Positions 15,384 to 24,345 are shown, counted from the stretch's first letter. The stretch: DNA of 38,652 nt from Deltaproteobacteria bacterium (GCA_011046135.1 DSBG01000093.1:1-38652), one strand, 5' to 3'. The notes: generated by a model not told the origin, from the letters alone. A program made the numbers and translations.

Positions 15384-16301
15384 GTGAAGGTCAAGAGAAC
15401 ATCCGTTGTGCTTTCCTCGCGCTCGGAACAGATCGCGGGAACGCTCTTCCTTCCCCAAGCACCCCCCTGCAGGCCTGCGCTCATCCTGTGCCATGGGGCA
15501 CTGGATTTCAAAGAGAACTACTTCGACCTTGCAGGCTTCCTTGCACAAAGAGGCATCGCATCTCTTGCTCTGGACATGCACGGAAACGGGGAAAGCCAAG
15601 GCAGGAGGAACCACGTACAGATCTTTGAGTGGGTCGATGACATACGATCTGCCGTGGATTTTCTTGAAAAAGTCCCTGGAATCGATTCTCGGGGCATCGG
15701 TGCCTTTGGATTCTCTTCCGGTGGAACGGCTGTTCTCGAAGCAGCCCTTGTGGAGCCGAGACTCAAAGCACTCATCGCCCTGGATGCCACGGTGAGAAAT
15801 CCTCTGAATTTCACTGACAGCCTTGTCATGAGGATGCTCCTGCTCCTCGGTCATTTGAAACGGTTTTTCACCGGGGATGATCTCCATCTTGACATGCGGA
15901 ATGCCTTCAGCAGGACCGAGGTGGCATCTGACCCCGATGTGAACGAACACTGGAAGACCAACCCCCGGGTCCTCGATATCTGGTCGAGCTTTCCCCTGCC
16001 AGGCGCCGCGCAGTCAGTGTTCGTGGATACCATCACACGCGTAAGCGCAATCCGGATCCCGACCCTCGTTCTCCATGGGGAGCGGGACAGGATCGATCCC
16101 CCCGAGACTGCCAGGTTACTCTACCAGAGGCTCACCTGCGAAAAACAGCTCTGCATCATTGAAGAATCCGGGCACCTCGGGCACCTTGACAGAAACAGGG
16201 GCACGGTCATGGAACTGGTCACTCACTGGGCTCACAGTCACCTGGCTGCAGATCCGTCGCAAACCCATGTCTGCCAGGAAGAGGCTGCACCACAGGGCTG
16301 A
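15384..16301 (+). CDS. Alpha/beta hydrolase (dienelactone hydrolase / serine aminopeptidase-like)
   Basis: A 305-aa cytoplasmic alpha/beta hydrolase. The nucleophile elbow GFSSG carries Ser111. The acid lies in LHGERDRIDPPE (Asp of RDRID), and the histidine is in ESGHLGHLD near residue 267. An oxyanion-forming LCHGALDFKENYF precedes it. The fold hydrolyses esters, thioesters or amides; the substrate is unknown. The start is a GTG at 15384 with AGGG 8-11 nt upstream; no suitable ATG lies nearby. The ygiQ gene follows after 43 nt, so the two may share a transcript. Confidence 0.85.
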   Translation: MKVKRTSVVLSSRSEQIAGTLFLPQAPPCRPALILCHGALDFKENYFDLAGFLAQRGIASLALDMHGNGESQGRRNHVQIFEWVDDIRSAVDFLEKVPGIDSRGIGAFGFSSGGTAVLEAALVEPRLKALIALDATVRNPLNFTDSLVMRMLLLLGHLKRFFTGDDLHLDMRNAFSRTEVASDPDVNEHWKTNPRVLDIWSSFPLPGAAQSVFVDTITRVSAIRIPTLVLHGERDRIDPPETARLLYQRLTCEKQLCIIEESGHLGHLDRNRGTVMELVTHWAHSHLAADPSQTHVCQEEAAPQG

Positions 16302-16344
16302 CTCGGGGTATCGGAAAAGAAAGAAGACCACAACGAGGCATCCC

Positions 16345-18045
16345 ATGTATCTTCCCACCACGAAACAGGAACTTGAATCGCTGGGCTGGGACAGGCCTGA
16401 CATCATCCTGATCACCGGTGATGCCTACATGGACAGCCCGCACATCGGCGTGTCCCTCGTGGGCAAGGCCCTGATGGCGGATGGATTCCGGGTGGGGATC
16501 ATTGCACAGCCTGACATTCGCTCAGCGCACGATATCACCCGGTTGGGTGAGCCAGCCCTGTTCTGGGGCGTGAGCAGCGGGAGCCTCGACTCCATGGTGG
16601 CAAACTATACCCCTTTAAAAAAGAGGAGAAAATCGGATGACTACACGCCCGGTGGCATGAATACGCGTCGTCCGGACCGGGCATGCATCGTCTACACCAA
16701 TCTCATCCGAAGGTACTCCCGGACAGCACGCCCCATCGTTCTCGGCGGGATAGAGGCGAGCCTGCGGAGGATCGCCCACTATGATTTCTGGTCCGACTCC
16801 GTACGCAGATCCATCCTCTTCGACGCAAAGGCCGACATCCTGGTCTACGGCATGGGGGAATACACGGCAGTGGAACTCGCCAGGAGGTTTCGAACGGGAA
16901 GAGCATACCAGGACCTGCCCGGCATCTGCACCATCTCAAAGCAGCGCCCGTCTGGATACCGCGAAATTCCTGCCTTCGAGACCGTCTCAACAGACCCCGA
17001 TGCCTTTATTGCCATGTTTCACGAGTTCATGGCGAGCACGAAAGACCGTGTTCGTACAGGTATCGTCCAGGCCCATGGTGACCGGTTCCTCGTGCAGAAC
17101 CCTGCCTGGCCCGATCTCAGTGAAAGAGAGCTCGATGCAAGCTATGCCCTTGGTTTTGAGAGAGACACCCATCCCTATTATGCGGCACAGGGACAGGTGA
17201 AGGCAATGGACACCATCCGGTTTTCACTGAGTACGCACCGGGGATGCTTCGGCGGTTGTCGTTTCTGCTCCATCCCTGTTCATGAGGGGAGAACGGTCCA
17301 GTCAAGGAGCAGGAACTCCCTGATCACAGAAGCTCGCACACTCAAGCGGCATCCCCGCTTCACTGGCACCCTGCTCGATGTGGGCGGTCCGACGGCAAAC
17401 ATGTATGCCGCACGGTGCAGCCGTTCCCTGTCAGAGAGGTCCTGCGGGAGAGAGAGCTGCCTTGAACCCCGGCCCTGTGAACACTTCGTGTTCGGGCATG
17501 CCGAACAGATCCGGCTGCTCCGGGATCTGCGAAACATCCCGGGCATCCACAGGGTGTTTGTCGCATCGGGGATCCGCCATGACCTTGTCCTCGCAGACAG
17601 ATCCCACGGCGAGAACTACCTGGAAGAGCTGATCAGGCACCATGTGTCCGGACAGATGAAGATCGCCCCTGAACACTGTTCCGACCATGTCCTCTCTCTG
17701 ATGGGAAAACCCGGCACCCGGTCTCTGAAAGAGTTCAGGGATGCCTTTTTCAGGCTCACGAACATCGCGGGGAAAAACCAGTTTCTCACCTACTACCTCA
17801 TGGCAGCCCACCCCGGGTGTACACTCGAGGACATGGAAGCGCTGCACGCCTATGTCAAAAAGGTTCTGAGGATCAATCCCGAACAGGTTCAGATCTTCAC
17901 CCCCACGCCGTCCACCTACGCTTCCCTGATGTACCATACGGGCATCGATCCATTCAGCGGCAACGATCTTTTCGTGGAGAAGACGGCTTCCGGAAAGCAG
18001 AGACAGAAAGGCATCCTCGTGAAAACAGAAGGGAGACGCCAATGA
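16345..18045 (+). CDS. ygiQ: YgiQ family radical SAM protein
   Basis: Radical S-adenosylmethionine protein of 566 aa. The N-terminal YgiQ/B12-binding-like domain begins PTTKQELESLGWDRPDIILITGDAY. The cluster motif CxxxCxxC is Cys301, Cys305 and Cys308 in GCFGGCRFCS, followed by IKIAPEH-like segments (MKIAPEHCSDHVL) and the C-terminal EQVQIFTPTPST. The biochemical reaction of the YgiQ family is not established. The ATG at 16345 is chosen because GAGG lies 7 nt upstream and the N-terminus matches the family; the open frame runs back to 16075 over the hydrolase gene. Its stop overlaps the next ATG (ATGA). Confidence 0.93.
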   Translation: MYLPTTKQELESLGWDRPDIILITGDAYMDSPHIGVSLVGKALMADGFRVGIIAQPDIRSAHDITRLGEPALFWGVSSGSLDSMVANYTPLKKRRKSDDYTPGGMNTRRPDRACIVYTNLIRRYSRTARPIVLGGIEASLRRIAHYDFWSDSVRRSILFDAKADILVYGMGEYTAVELARRFRTGRAYQDLPGICTISKQRPSGYREIPAFETVSTDPDAFIAMFHEFMASTKDRVRTGIVQAHGDRFLVQNPAWPDLSERELDASYALGFERDTHPYYAAQGQVKAMDTIRFSLSTHRGCFGGCRFCSIPVHEGRTVQSRSRNSLITEARTLKRHPRFTGTLLDVGGPTANMYAARCSRSLSERSCGRESCLEPRPCEHFVFGHAEQIRLLRDLRNIPGIHRVFVASGIRHDLVLADRSHGENYLEELIRHHVSGQMKIAPEHCSDHVLSLMGKPGTRSLKEFRDAFFRLTNIAGKNQFLTYYLMAAHPGCTLEDMEALHAYVKKVLRINPEQVQIFTPTPSTYASLMYHTGIDPFSGNDLFVEKTASGKQRQKGILVKTEGRRQ

Positions 18046-18656
18046 CCCATCGTGACAATCCCCCTCCACAGATCGACGAAACCGGCGAATCCCGGATAAC
18101 GCCACGCACGAGCAAGACGCAACGGAAAAAGGAGATGATCGAACTGCAGAAGATCGGCGAGAGGCTCGTGAGCCTTTCCGAGAAAAAACTCAAGGCCCTC
18201 TCCATCCCGGAGGAACTCAAAGATGCCGTGCGCTTCGCCAGGACCATCAGGAGCCATTCCGCGCGCAAACGTCAGATGCAGCACATCGGTGTGATCATGA
18301 GGCACGTGGATCCTGATCCCATCAGGCGGGCGTTCCAAAACCTCGATGACATGCTCTCACAGGATGCCCGCACCTTCCAGAGAATCGAACAACTCAGAGA
18401 AGAGCTTCTTGCCGGCAACGACGAGGATGCCCTGAGAATCCTTGATCTCTTTCCCCAGGCAGAGAGAGAAGAATTTCTCCGGATTGTTGCCAGAGGAAGA
18501 AACGAGAGGATCACCGGGAAGAAACCAGCGGCTTCCAGGGCGTTGTTCCGCTATCTGCGTGCGCTCTTAGAATCTAGTGAAAAGGGAGAGCACTCAGCTC
18601 ATGGTGAGGAGCCACATTCTGTGGCGAGGGACAAGACCACGCAAGGAGGTGTCTGA
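18042..18656 (+). CDS. yjgA: YjgA/DarP-like ribosome-associated protein
   Basis: A 204-aa highly charged helical protein of the YjgA (DUF615) family. Its E. coli member DarP binds pre-50S ribosomes and helps large-subunit maturation. Seen directly: SKTQRKKEMIELQKIGERLVSL, a conserved RSHSARKRQMQHIGVIMR block and the C-terminal FRYLRALLE. It overlaps ygiQ by ATGA and is translationally coupled. Family members are best known from gamma- and betaproteobacteria, so its placement behind ygiQ here is worth noting. The last ~25 residues form a low-complexity tail. Confidence 0.88.
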   Translation: MTHRDNPPPQIDETGESRITPRTSKTQRKKEMIELQKIGERLVSLSEKKLKALSIPEELKDAVRFARTIRSHSARKRQMQHIGVIMRHVDPDPIRRAFQNLDDMLSQDARTFQRIEQLREELLAGNDEDALRILDLFPQAEREEFLRIVARGRNERITGKKPAASRALFRYLRALLESSEKGEHSAHGEEPHSVARDKTTQGGV

Positions 18657-18658
18657 AG

Positions 18659-18928
18659 ATGAGGTCCGTACAGATGACCATTCTGCTTTGGGTCGTCATT
18701 GCCTTGGCCGGAGTGACCTTTGGCGCAGGATGTGAGGGAACTGAAGCAAAGAAGGCCATCACCGACACAGTCAGGGAGGTCGTGGGAGGCGAACTCATGC
18801 AGAAAGGTGAAGAGGTCAAGAAACAGATCGATGATGTCTATGAGCAGGTCAATGAAAAAATCAGAAAAGAATTCGGACAGCAGTTTCCCGGCAGTGAAGG
18901 GGCACCTCGGCGAAAAGAACTGGATTGA
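18659..18928 (+). CDS. Small lipoprotein-like exported protein, 89 aa
   Basis: An unknown small protein with a hydrophobic N-terminus (MTILLWVVIALAGVTFGAGC). Its Cys at residue 25 could be a lipobox cysteine (FGAGC), followed by a charged, probably coiled-coil helix rich in Glu, Lys and Val. The pattern suggests a periplasmic lipoprotein with a helical tail. AAGGAGG lies 10 nt before the ATG, and only 2 nt separate it from the yjgA stop, so it is in the same operon. No function is assigned. Confidence 0.7.
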   Translation: MRSVQMTILLWVVIALAGVTFGAGCEGTEAKKAITDTVREVVGGELMQKGEEVKKQIDDVYEQVNEKIRKEFGQQFPGSEGAPRRKELD

Positions 18929-19126
18929 TGGTGCGGTCTCATCACAGATCGCTCGTCACCCTCTCATTGAAGCCGCGGTCATGCCTCACTGGTTGCTGGA
19001 GAGTCCCGTGAAAACCGCGTGCTGCATGGGGCATCTCGTGAGAGAGGCATCCCTCGCGCCCGAAACGATGAACCCATCCCCGGAAAACCGGCTTCTTCAC
19101 CCCATGACTCCAGGAGGTCTCCTGCC

Positions 19127-19945
19127 ATGGTGACCGCTCGCTGGCTGGGAGCCGCAGGAGTCGAGCTTCTCCGAGGGGATGACATCATCCTCATCGACCC
19201 CTATCTCTCTCGGAGCAGGAAATTCGAGGTATTCTTCACGCACCTGAAGCCGAAGAAACCCCACATCAGGGCCTACCTCACCGGGATCCAGGGAACGGTT
19301 CGTGCGGTGATCGTCGGCCATACGCACTTCGATCATGCCCTTGACATCCCGGAACTGGCCGGAACGTTCACGTGCACGGTGTATGGAAGCCGGAGCATGA
19401 AGACCCTGCTGTCCCTCTCGGGGCTTCCCTCCCTGGGACGGGTGTGTACGCCACATGAATCGATTGCTCTTTTCGAAGAGGCTCGCCTCACCATGCTCCC
19501 CTCGCGTCACGGTCTCGTCTTCCTCGGGCGGGTACCCTATCGAGGTGAAATCGACCCCGGTCTCCCTGTGCCCCTGCGTGCTCACCAGTATCGCCTCGGG
19601 GACATGATGATGCCCGTCACCAGGTTCGGAGATATCACCTTTGTCCACGCAGGAAGTGCAAACTGGATCGAATCCGAGGTGGACATACACTCCTGCGATG
19701 TGCTCTTCATGTGTGTGCCCGGCTGGAAGAAGAGTCCCTCATACACCAGGGAGTTCCTGGACCGGCTCAGGCCTTCGGTCATCATTCCCTTTCACTATGA
19801 CGACTTTACCACCGAACTTCGCCGTGGGACAGAGCCCCCGGTCCTGCCCTTTGTCGACAGGAAAGGATTTGAGCGCAGCATCAGATCGACGCTTCCCCGT
19901 GTGGAGGTGCTCTGGCTGAAGCCGTATCTCCCTGCACGGTTCTGA
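19127..19945 (+). CDS. Metallo-beta-lactamase-fold hydrolase
   Basis: A 272-aa protein of the UlaG/YtnP-like MBL-fold group. The metal-binding motif is His65-x-His67-x-Asp69-His70 in VGHTHFDHALD, with a later histidine in PSRHGLVF and another in PFHYDDF. The N-terminus ARWLGAAGVELLRGDDIILIDPYLSR is typical of cytoplasmic MBL hydrolases. The substrate is unknown. The ATG at 19127 is chosen because CAGGAGG lies 9 nt upstream; the open frame reaches back to 19019 through sequence that does not look coding. A 198-nt gap with nothing notable separates it from the lipoprotein-like gene. Confidence 0.87.
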   Translation: MVTARWLGAAGVELLRGDDIILIDPYLSRSRKFEVFFTHLKPKKPHIRAYLTGIQGTVRAVIVGHTHFDHALDIPELAGTFTCTVYGSRSMKTLLSLSGLPSLGRVCTPHESIALFEEARLTMLPSRHGLVFLGRVPYRGEIDPGLPVPLRAHQYRLGDMMMPVTRFGDITFVHAGSANWIESEVDIHSCDVLFMCVPGWKKSPSYTREFLDRLRPSVIIPFHYDDFTTELRRGTEPPVLPFVDRKGFERSIRSTLPRVEVLWLKPYLPARF

Positions 19946-19983
19946 GACACGGCCGCGGGGTAAAAAAAGAGGAGGGTAACGAG

Positions 19984-20862
19984 ATGAACATCGGCTGGAT
20001 CGGGACAGGAATCATGGGATCTTCAATGTGTGCAAACCTTATGCGGGCAGGGTATGCTCTGCGCGTCCATACCCGGACACAGTCACGTGCACGCTCCCTC
20101 ATTGATGCTGGTGCCCAGTGGTGCGCTTCTCCAGCCGAGGTTGTCTCCGGCAGCGAGGTTGTCTTCTCCATCGTGGGGTTACCCCGGGACGTGGAGGAGG
20201 TGTTCCTGACCCCCACAGGGCTCATCCCCAACGCCAGAGAGGGAACGATCCTCGTGGACATGACCACCTCCACGCCCTCCCTTGCCCGGGATCTCTACAT
20301 ATCGGCCATCGAAAAGGGAGTCCACGTCCTCGATGCACCTGTCTCGGGAGGCGACGTCGGGGCTCGCGAAGGAACTCTGGCCATCATGGTGGGTGGTGAC
20401 AGGGAACCGTATGATCGGGTTCTGCCGCTGTTCGAACACCTGGGCAGGACGATATCCCACATGGGCGGAGCGGGCGCCGGACAGCACACGAAGATGGCAA
20501 ACCAGATCATGATTGCATCCACCATGATCGGAGTGGTGGAATCGCTCCTGTATGCCTTCAAGGCAGGTCTCGACCGGAATGCTGTCATCGACATCATTGG
20601 AACGGGTGCCGCAGGGGCATGGTCGCTGAACAATCTCGGGAGAAGAATCGTGAACGAGGATTTCAGCCCGGGATTTCTTATCAAGCACTTCATCAAGGAC
20701 ATGGGTATCGCACTGAATGAGGCCCGTCGGATGAACCTCGCCCTTCCCGGCCTCTCCCTTGCCTGCCAGTTTTACCAGGCAGCTTCGGCGCTGGGCTTCG
20801 AGGAACTCGGCACCCAGGGACTGTATCGGGTGTTTCAGACGCTGAACAATGTGTCCGGTTAA
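19984..20862 (+). CDS. NAD(P)-dependent beta-hydroxyacid dehydrogenase (3-hydroxyisobutyrate dehydrogenase family)
   Basis: A 292-aa oxidoreductase of the 3-hydroxyisobutyrate / tartronate semialdehyde reductase family. The Rossmann motif GWIGTGIMGSSM opens the protein. The substrate-binding segment DAPVSGGDVGAREGTL is near residue 118, and the catalytic lysine is Lys170 in GQHTKMANQ. The family oxidises or reduces beta-hydroxyacids, and some members act on succinic semialdehyde. A gamma-hydroxybutyrate dehydrogenase role would fit the AbfD-like gene, but it lies 17 kb away and this is speculation. AGAGGAGGG precedes the ATG. The crotonase gene follows after 51 nt, so they probably share an operon. 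Confidence 0.9.
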   Translation: MNIGWIGTGIMGSSMCANLMRAGYALRVHTRTQSRARSLIDAGAQWCASPAEVVSGSEVVFSIVGLPRDVEEVFLTPTGLIPNAREGTILVDMTTSTPSLARDLYISAIEKGVHVLDAPVSGGDVGAREGTLAIMVGGDREPYDRVLPLFEHLGRTISHMGGAGAGQHTKMANQIMIASTMIGVVESLLYAFKAGLDRNAVIDIIGTGAAGAWSLNNLGRRIVNEDFSPGFLIKHFIKDMGIALNEARRMNLALPGLSLACQFYQAASALGFEELGTQGLYRVFQTLNNVSG

Positions 20863-20913
20863 CGGACCCTTTCTGAGGCGTCACCAGGACAATCTTCCCA
20901 AGAGGAGGATCTC

Positions 20914-21684
20914 ATGCAAGTGATCACGGAGAAAAAAGACGGAATAACCACCATTACCCTGAACCGGCCCGAGGTACGAAACGCCATCGACGGCCCCACC
21001 GCAGAAGAACTCGCCTCTGCGCTGAGGGGCTTCGATGATGACCGTGACTCCTTGGTTGCGGTCCTCTATGGAGCGGGGGGACATTTCTGCGCCGGGGCTG
21101 ACCTCAAGGCCATCCACGCTGGGGCCGGCATAAATCGACTGGAACCGACCGGAGATGCTCCCCTCGGTCCGTCCAGGATGTTTCTGACAAAACCGCTCAT
21201 CGCTGCAGTGTCGGGATATGCGGTTGCAGGCGGGCTCGAACTCGCCCTTTTGTGCGACCTGCGGGTTGTGGAGAGATCAGCGGTGTTCGGGGTGTTCTGC
21301 AGGCGATGGGGCGTTCCCCTGATCGACGGCGGGACAGTCCGCCTTCCCCGCCTCATCGGCCTGAGCCGGGCGTTGGACATGATCCTCACGGGAAGGCCGG
21401 TGTATTCCGACGAAGCCCTTGCCTTCGGTCTTGCCAACCGGGTCGTGGATGACGGCACCTCCCTGGAGAAGGCCCAGGAACTGGCGAAAGAGCTGGGCAG
21501 ATTTCCACAGACCTGCATGAGGAGCGACAGGTGCAGTGCCTATGAGCAGGGTTCCCTTGACCTTCCCCAGGCACTCATCAATGAATTCCGCCACGGGATG
21601 GGCGTGATCGAGAGCGGGGAGACCCTTTGGGGAGCCGCACTCTTTTCCGGTGGCAGGGGCCGTCACGGATCGTTTACCCAATAG
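20914..21684 (+). CDS. Crotonase / enoyl-CoA hydratase family protein with substituted catalytic glutamates
   Basis: A 256-aa crotonase-fold protein. The oxyanion-hole region HFCAGADLKAI (around residues 57-67) and the second glycine segment GYAVAGGLELALLCDLRV are clear. The two glutamates used by classical enoyl-CoA hydratase (Glu144 and Glu164 of the rat enzyme) align by eye with Cys129 in FCRRWGVPL and Asp155 in ALDMILTG, so ordinary hydration is doubtful. A subfamily with FCRRWGVPLIDGGT is widespread and usually annotated only as an enoyl-CoA hydratase family protein. AAGAGGAGG precedes the ATG. It probably acts with the upstream beta-hydroxyacid dehydrogenase on a CoA thioester. Confidence 0.88.
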   Translation: MQVITEKKDGITTITLNRPEVRNAIDGPTAEELASALRGFDDDRDSLVAVLYGAGGHFCAGADLKAIHAGAGINRLEPTGDAPLGPSRMFLTKPLIAAVSGYAVAGGLELALLCDLRVVERSAVFGVFCRRWGVPLIDGGTVRLPRLIGLSRALDMILTGRPVYSDEALAFGLANRVVDDGTSLEKAQELAKELGRFPQTCMRSDRCSAYEQGSLDLPQALINEFRHGMGVIESGETLWGAALFSGGRGRHGSFTQ

Positions 21685-21789
21685 CACCCATTGAACTCCC
21701 GGTGCACGGAGTCTCACGGTGTCCGCATCTTCCGGCGTTCCACCCTGGGCATCCATCGGGAGGTGCCGACAACTCTGACATCTACCAGC

Positions 21790-22701
21790 CTACGAGGGGC
21801 GCTCTTCTTCCATGGCCATCTCTACCTGCAGGACCACTGACCTGTCCTGACTCAGGAAGACCCCGAAAAAGACCAGTGCAGAGGCAAGGTACTGCACCGG
21901 GGTAAACCGTTCGTTGAGGATGATCCACCCCAGAATCACGGTGAAGACCGGGATCAGGTTCACAAAGGCAGAGGCCTGGCTTGCGGGAATCCGGCTCACC
22001 CCGAAGTTGTAGAGTCCATAAGCCCCCAACGTCACGAACACACCAAGATAGACGATGCTCGCCACCGGAAGGCACCCTGCACCAGGAGGAAACACCTCAG
22101 GGGCGAAAAACACGAAGGGCAGGTAGAAGATGCTCCCGGCAAAGGCCTGGACGGCAGTGAGGAACAGCGGTTTATACCGGGCAGTGAGCTGTTTGAGCAC
22201 CACGGTGTATCCGGTTGCGCACACCATGGCCAGGAATTCAAACAGATTTCCGAGAAGCGGATTGGGGGCATCGGGAGAAGCTTCGGCGCCGAGACTGAGC
22301 ATCACTGCTCCAGAAATGGCGATGAAAAATCCCACAATGGTTCTCCGGGTCACGGTTTCTTTCAGGTAGAGGTGCGCACTCAGCGCGACGAGCAGGGGCA
22401 GCATGGCTGTGATCATCCCGGCCTGGGAGGCCGTGGTGTTCACGAGGGCCTTGGCCTCGAAGAGGAAGTAGAGGCACGGCTCGCACAACACCATGAACCC
22501 GAGGTACTTGAGGTCGCCCCTGGCAACGGTATTTCCTGAAAAGACGCTGGGGAGCAACACGAAGCAGAGGCTCCCGATCGCCATTCGGAAAAAGATCACG
22601 ACCATGGGATCGAAGGCGCTGAAGGCCAGCTTCAAGGCTATGAAGGAACTCGCCCAGAGCACCATTGCCGTCAGGAGGGCAAGGGTGGGAACCAGGGGCA
22701 T
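21790..22701 (-). CDS. EamA/DMT family transporter
   Basis: Inner-membrane drug/metabolite transporter with two EamA repeats and about ten hydrophobic helices, for example LALLTAMVLWASSFIALKLAF at the start and ILGWIILNERFTPVQYLASALVFFGVFLS at the end. Such proteins export amino acids, purines or other metabolites; the substrate is unknown. The ATG at 22701-22699 (protein MPLVPTLALL, 303 aa) is preferred because GGAGG lies 12 nt upstream and the first helix then starts normally. A GTG at 22752 or ATG at 22737 would add up to 17 polar residues. It converges on the crotonase gene and is divergent from the cyclophilin gene. Confidence 0.88.
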   Translation of the reverse strand: MPLVPTLALLTAMVLWASSFIALKLAFSAFDPMVVIFFRMAIGSLCFVLLPSVFSGNTVARGDLKYLGFMVLCEPCLYFLFEAKALVNTTASQAGMITAMLPLLVALSAHLYLKETVTRRTIVGFFIAISGAVMLSLGAEASPDAPNPLLGNLFEFLAMVCATGYTVVLKQLTARYKPLFLTAVQAFAGSIFYLPFVFFAPEVFPPGAGCLPVASIVYLGVFVTLGAYGLYNFGVSRIPASQASAFVNLIPVFTVILGWIILNERFTPVQYLASALVFFGVFLSQDRSVVLQVEMAMEEERPS

Positions 22702-22957
22702 CCTGGCTCGATATCCTCCATCGGTTGGGCAGAGCATCTCCTGTTTTCTCACAACAGGAGCTCATATCATTCCCGGAATGAAAAGCAAAGCAGGACAAGG
22801 GAAGCGCGTATCCTTTTCCCTGAAATCCTGAATGACCCTCCTTGAAAACCATTTCCTGGAACCTGCGTGATCGTCTCAGACACGACGGGTTTATCCATGC
22901 CGACGCTCCCTGAGATTTCCCCGGGGAGAACAGTACATTCCGCGAGTTCTTTTTCTG

Positions 22958-22986
22958 TTGTTGGCGAGACCCAGAAAGGGTAAGAT
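22958..22986 (+). promoter_or_regulatory. Sigma-70-type promoter of the cyclophilin gene
   Basis: TTGTTG (22958-22963), a 17-nt spacer and TAAGAT (22981-22986). The predicted start is about 22993, 50 nt before the GTG start at 23044. Confidence 0.5.
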
Positions 22987-23043
22987 AGTCACCGTGGGAA
23001 TGGCATTCTCAGGTTTCACAACCTTATGAAGAGGAGGTATCTG

Positions 23044-23640
23044 GTGAAAATGGCAGTTTCCCTGGCATCGCTGTTTCTGCTGGTGTGTGGTGTTCAGTCT
23101 TCGCATGCAGACTCGACTCATCCGAGGGTCTCCCTGGAGACGAACCTCGGCACAATCGTGATCGAATTGTATCCGGACAAAGCCCCTGCAACGGTCAAAA
23201 ACTTCCTCGCCTATGTGGATGCAGGGTTCTTTGCGGGCACCATTTTTCATCGGGTGATCAAGGGATTCATGATACAGGGCGGGGGATTCGGGGAGGATAT
23301 GCAGCCGAAACCCACACAGAAGCCCATTCTCAATGAGGCGAACAATGGCCTGCTGAATCTCCGCGGCACCATTGCCATGGCCCGGACAAGCCAGCCCCAC
23401 TCGGCCACGTCGCAGTTCTTTATCAACACCAAGGATAACCAGTTCCTCAACCACAAGGACAAGACATCACAGGGATGGGGCTACTGTGTGTTCGGAAAGG
23501 TGGTCGAAGGCATGGATGTGGTGGATGCCATAGAAAGCCAGAAAACCACGTCCAGAGCGGGATATCAGGACGTTCCGGATCATCCTGTAACCATTGTCAA
23601 GGCTGAACAGATCACGTTATCCCCCCAGGAAGTCCACTGA
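23044..23640 (+). CDS. Exported peptidyl-prolyl cis-trans isomerase (cyclophilin type)
   Basis: Cyclophilin-type PPIase with a signal peptide (hydrophobic [15 protein letters not shown]), so it probably folds periplasmic proteins as PpiA does. Hallmarks are [29 protein letters not shown] with the catalytic Arg, [16 protein letters not shown] and [16 protein letters not shown]. The GTG at 23044 is preferred because AGGAGG (23032-23037) lies exactly 6 nt upstream, giving 198 aa. An in-frame ATG at 23026 would place that ribosome site inside the gene. It stands alone and converges on nikR. Confidence 0.93.
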   Translation: MKMAVSLASLFLLVCGVQSSHADSTHPRVSLETNLGTIVIELYPDKAPATVKNFLAYVDAGFFAGTIFHRVIKGFMIQGGGFGEDMQPKPTQKPILNEANNGLLNLRGTIAMARTSQPHSATSQFFINTKDNQFLNHKDKTSQGWGYCVFGKVVEGMDVVDAIESQKTTSRAGYQDVPDHPVTIVKAEQITLSPQEVH

Positions 23641-23858
23641 TACCGGGAGAGCTCCCATGTTCCGGAACCTTCGCTGCTGAGAGAACAATCCCCTGGAAAA
23701 CGTTCGTTGCCTGCGCACCACATACCGGTGTACAGGCAACGTTCGCAATACTCCTGTCGAAGACATCCTTCGTGTCCAGGCAGACCTCTTGCATGAAGGG
23801 CACTTCCGATCCGGAGTTCAACCTCCGGTCCTCCGGGATTCTTGTCCTGAGCTGATCT

Positions 23859-24257
23859 TTAGAACCCGGACATGACCAGTTGCCCGTGCTTGATTCCCTT
23901 GATTGCAATGAGCCTGTCGGAAAGCCTCTGAAGTTCGGAGGGTCTTCCCTTGAGAACAATGGCTTCCAGGCAGGTGTCGTGATCGAGGTGCACGTGCTGG
24001 CTCGAGATGATCATCCCGGAAAAATCATGCTGGACCTCAACGAGGCTGCCCACGACATTGCGCCTGTGGTGGTCGAAGATCAGAACGATGATCCCGACCA
24101 CCTCCTGGTCATCACGCCATGCCTCTTCAACCAGTGCATTGCGCACGAGATGTCGTAGTGCCTTGCTCCTATTCGGGAATCGATGTTTTTTGACAAATCC
24201 GTCGAGTTCCCTCAGGAGCCCTTCTTCCAGGGAAACGCCAAACCTGCTTACCTTCAT
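23859..24257 (-). CDS. nikR: Nickel-responsive regulator NikR
   Basis: A 132-aa ribbon-helix-helix repressor with a C-terminal ACT-like metal domain. The N-terminal RHH segment is VSRFGVSLEEGLLRELDGFV followed by RSKALRHLVRNAL. The high-affinity nickel ligands known from E. coli (His76, His87, His89, Cys95) correspond here to His77, His88, His90 and Cys96 in SSQHVHLDHDTCLE. It should repress nickel uptake genes when nickel is sufficient. No nickel transporter or hydrogenase gene lies in this window, so its targets are elsewhere. A strong hairpin (24304-24345) lies between it and the phosphofructokinase gene upstream. Confidence 0.95.
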   Translation of the reverse strand: MKVSRFGVSLEEGLLRELDGFVKKHRFPNRSKALRHLVRNALVEEAWRDDQEVVGIIVLIFDHHRRNVVGSLVEVQHDFSGMIISSQHVHLDHDTCLEAIVLKGRPSELQRLSDRLIAIKGIKHGQLVMSGF

Positions 24258-24303
24258 TCTGTCACCTTGGGTGATCGACAGGACTCCCTCGTCCCCGGTC
24301 GGA

Positions 24304-24345
24304 ACCCTTTGACCGACGCTGTGTGTTGTTCAGCATCCAAAGGGT
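24304..24345. promoter_or_regulatory. Strong stem-loop between phosphofructokinase and nikR
   Basis: Outer arms ACCCTTTG / CAAAGGGT (24304-24311 and 24338-24345) and an inner 7-bp stem GACGCTG / CAGCATC with one G-T pair, broken only by a 3-nt bulge. No T-run follows on either strand. It could be an RNA hairpin at the 3' end of the phosphofructokinase mRNA or in the nikR leader, or a DNA operator. Confidence 0.45.
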
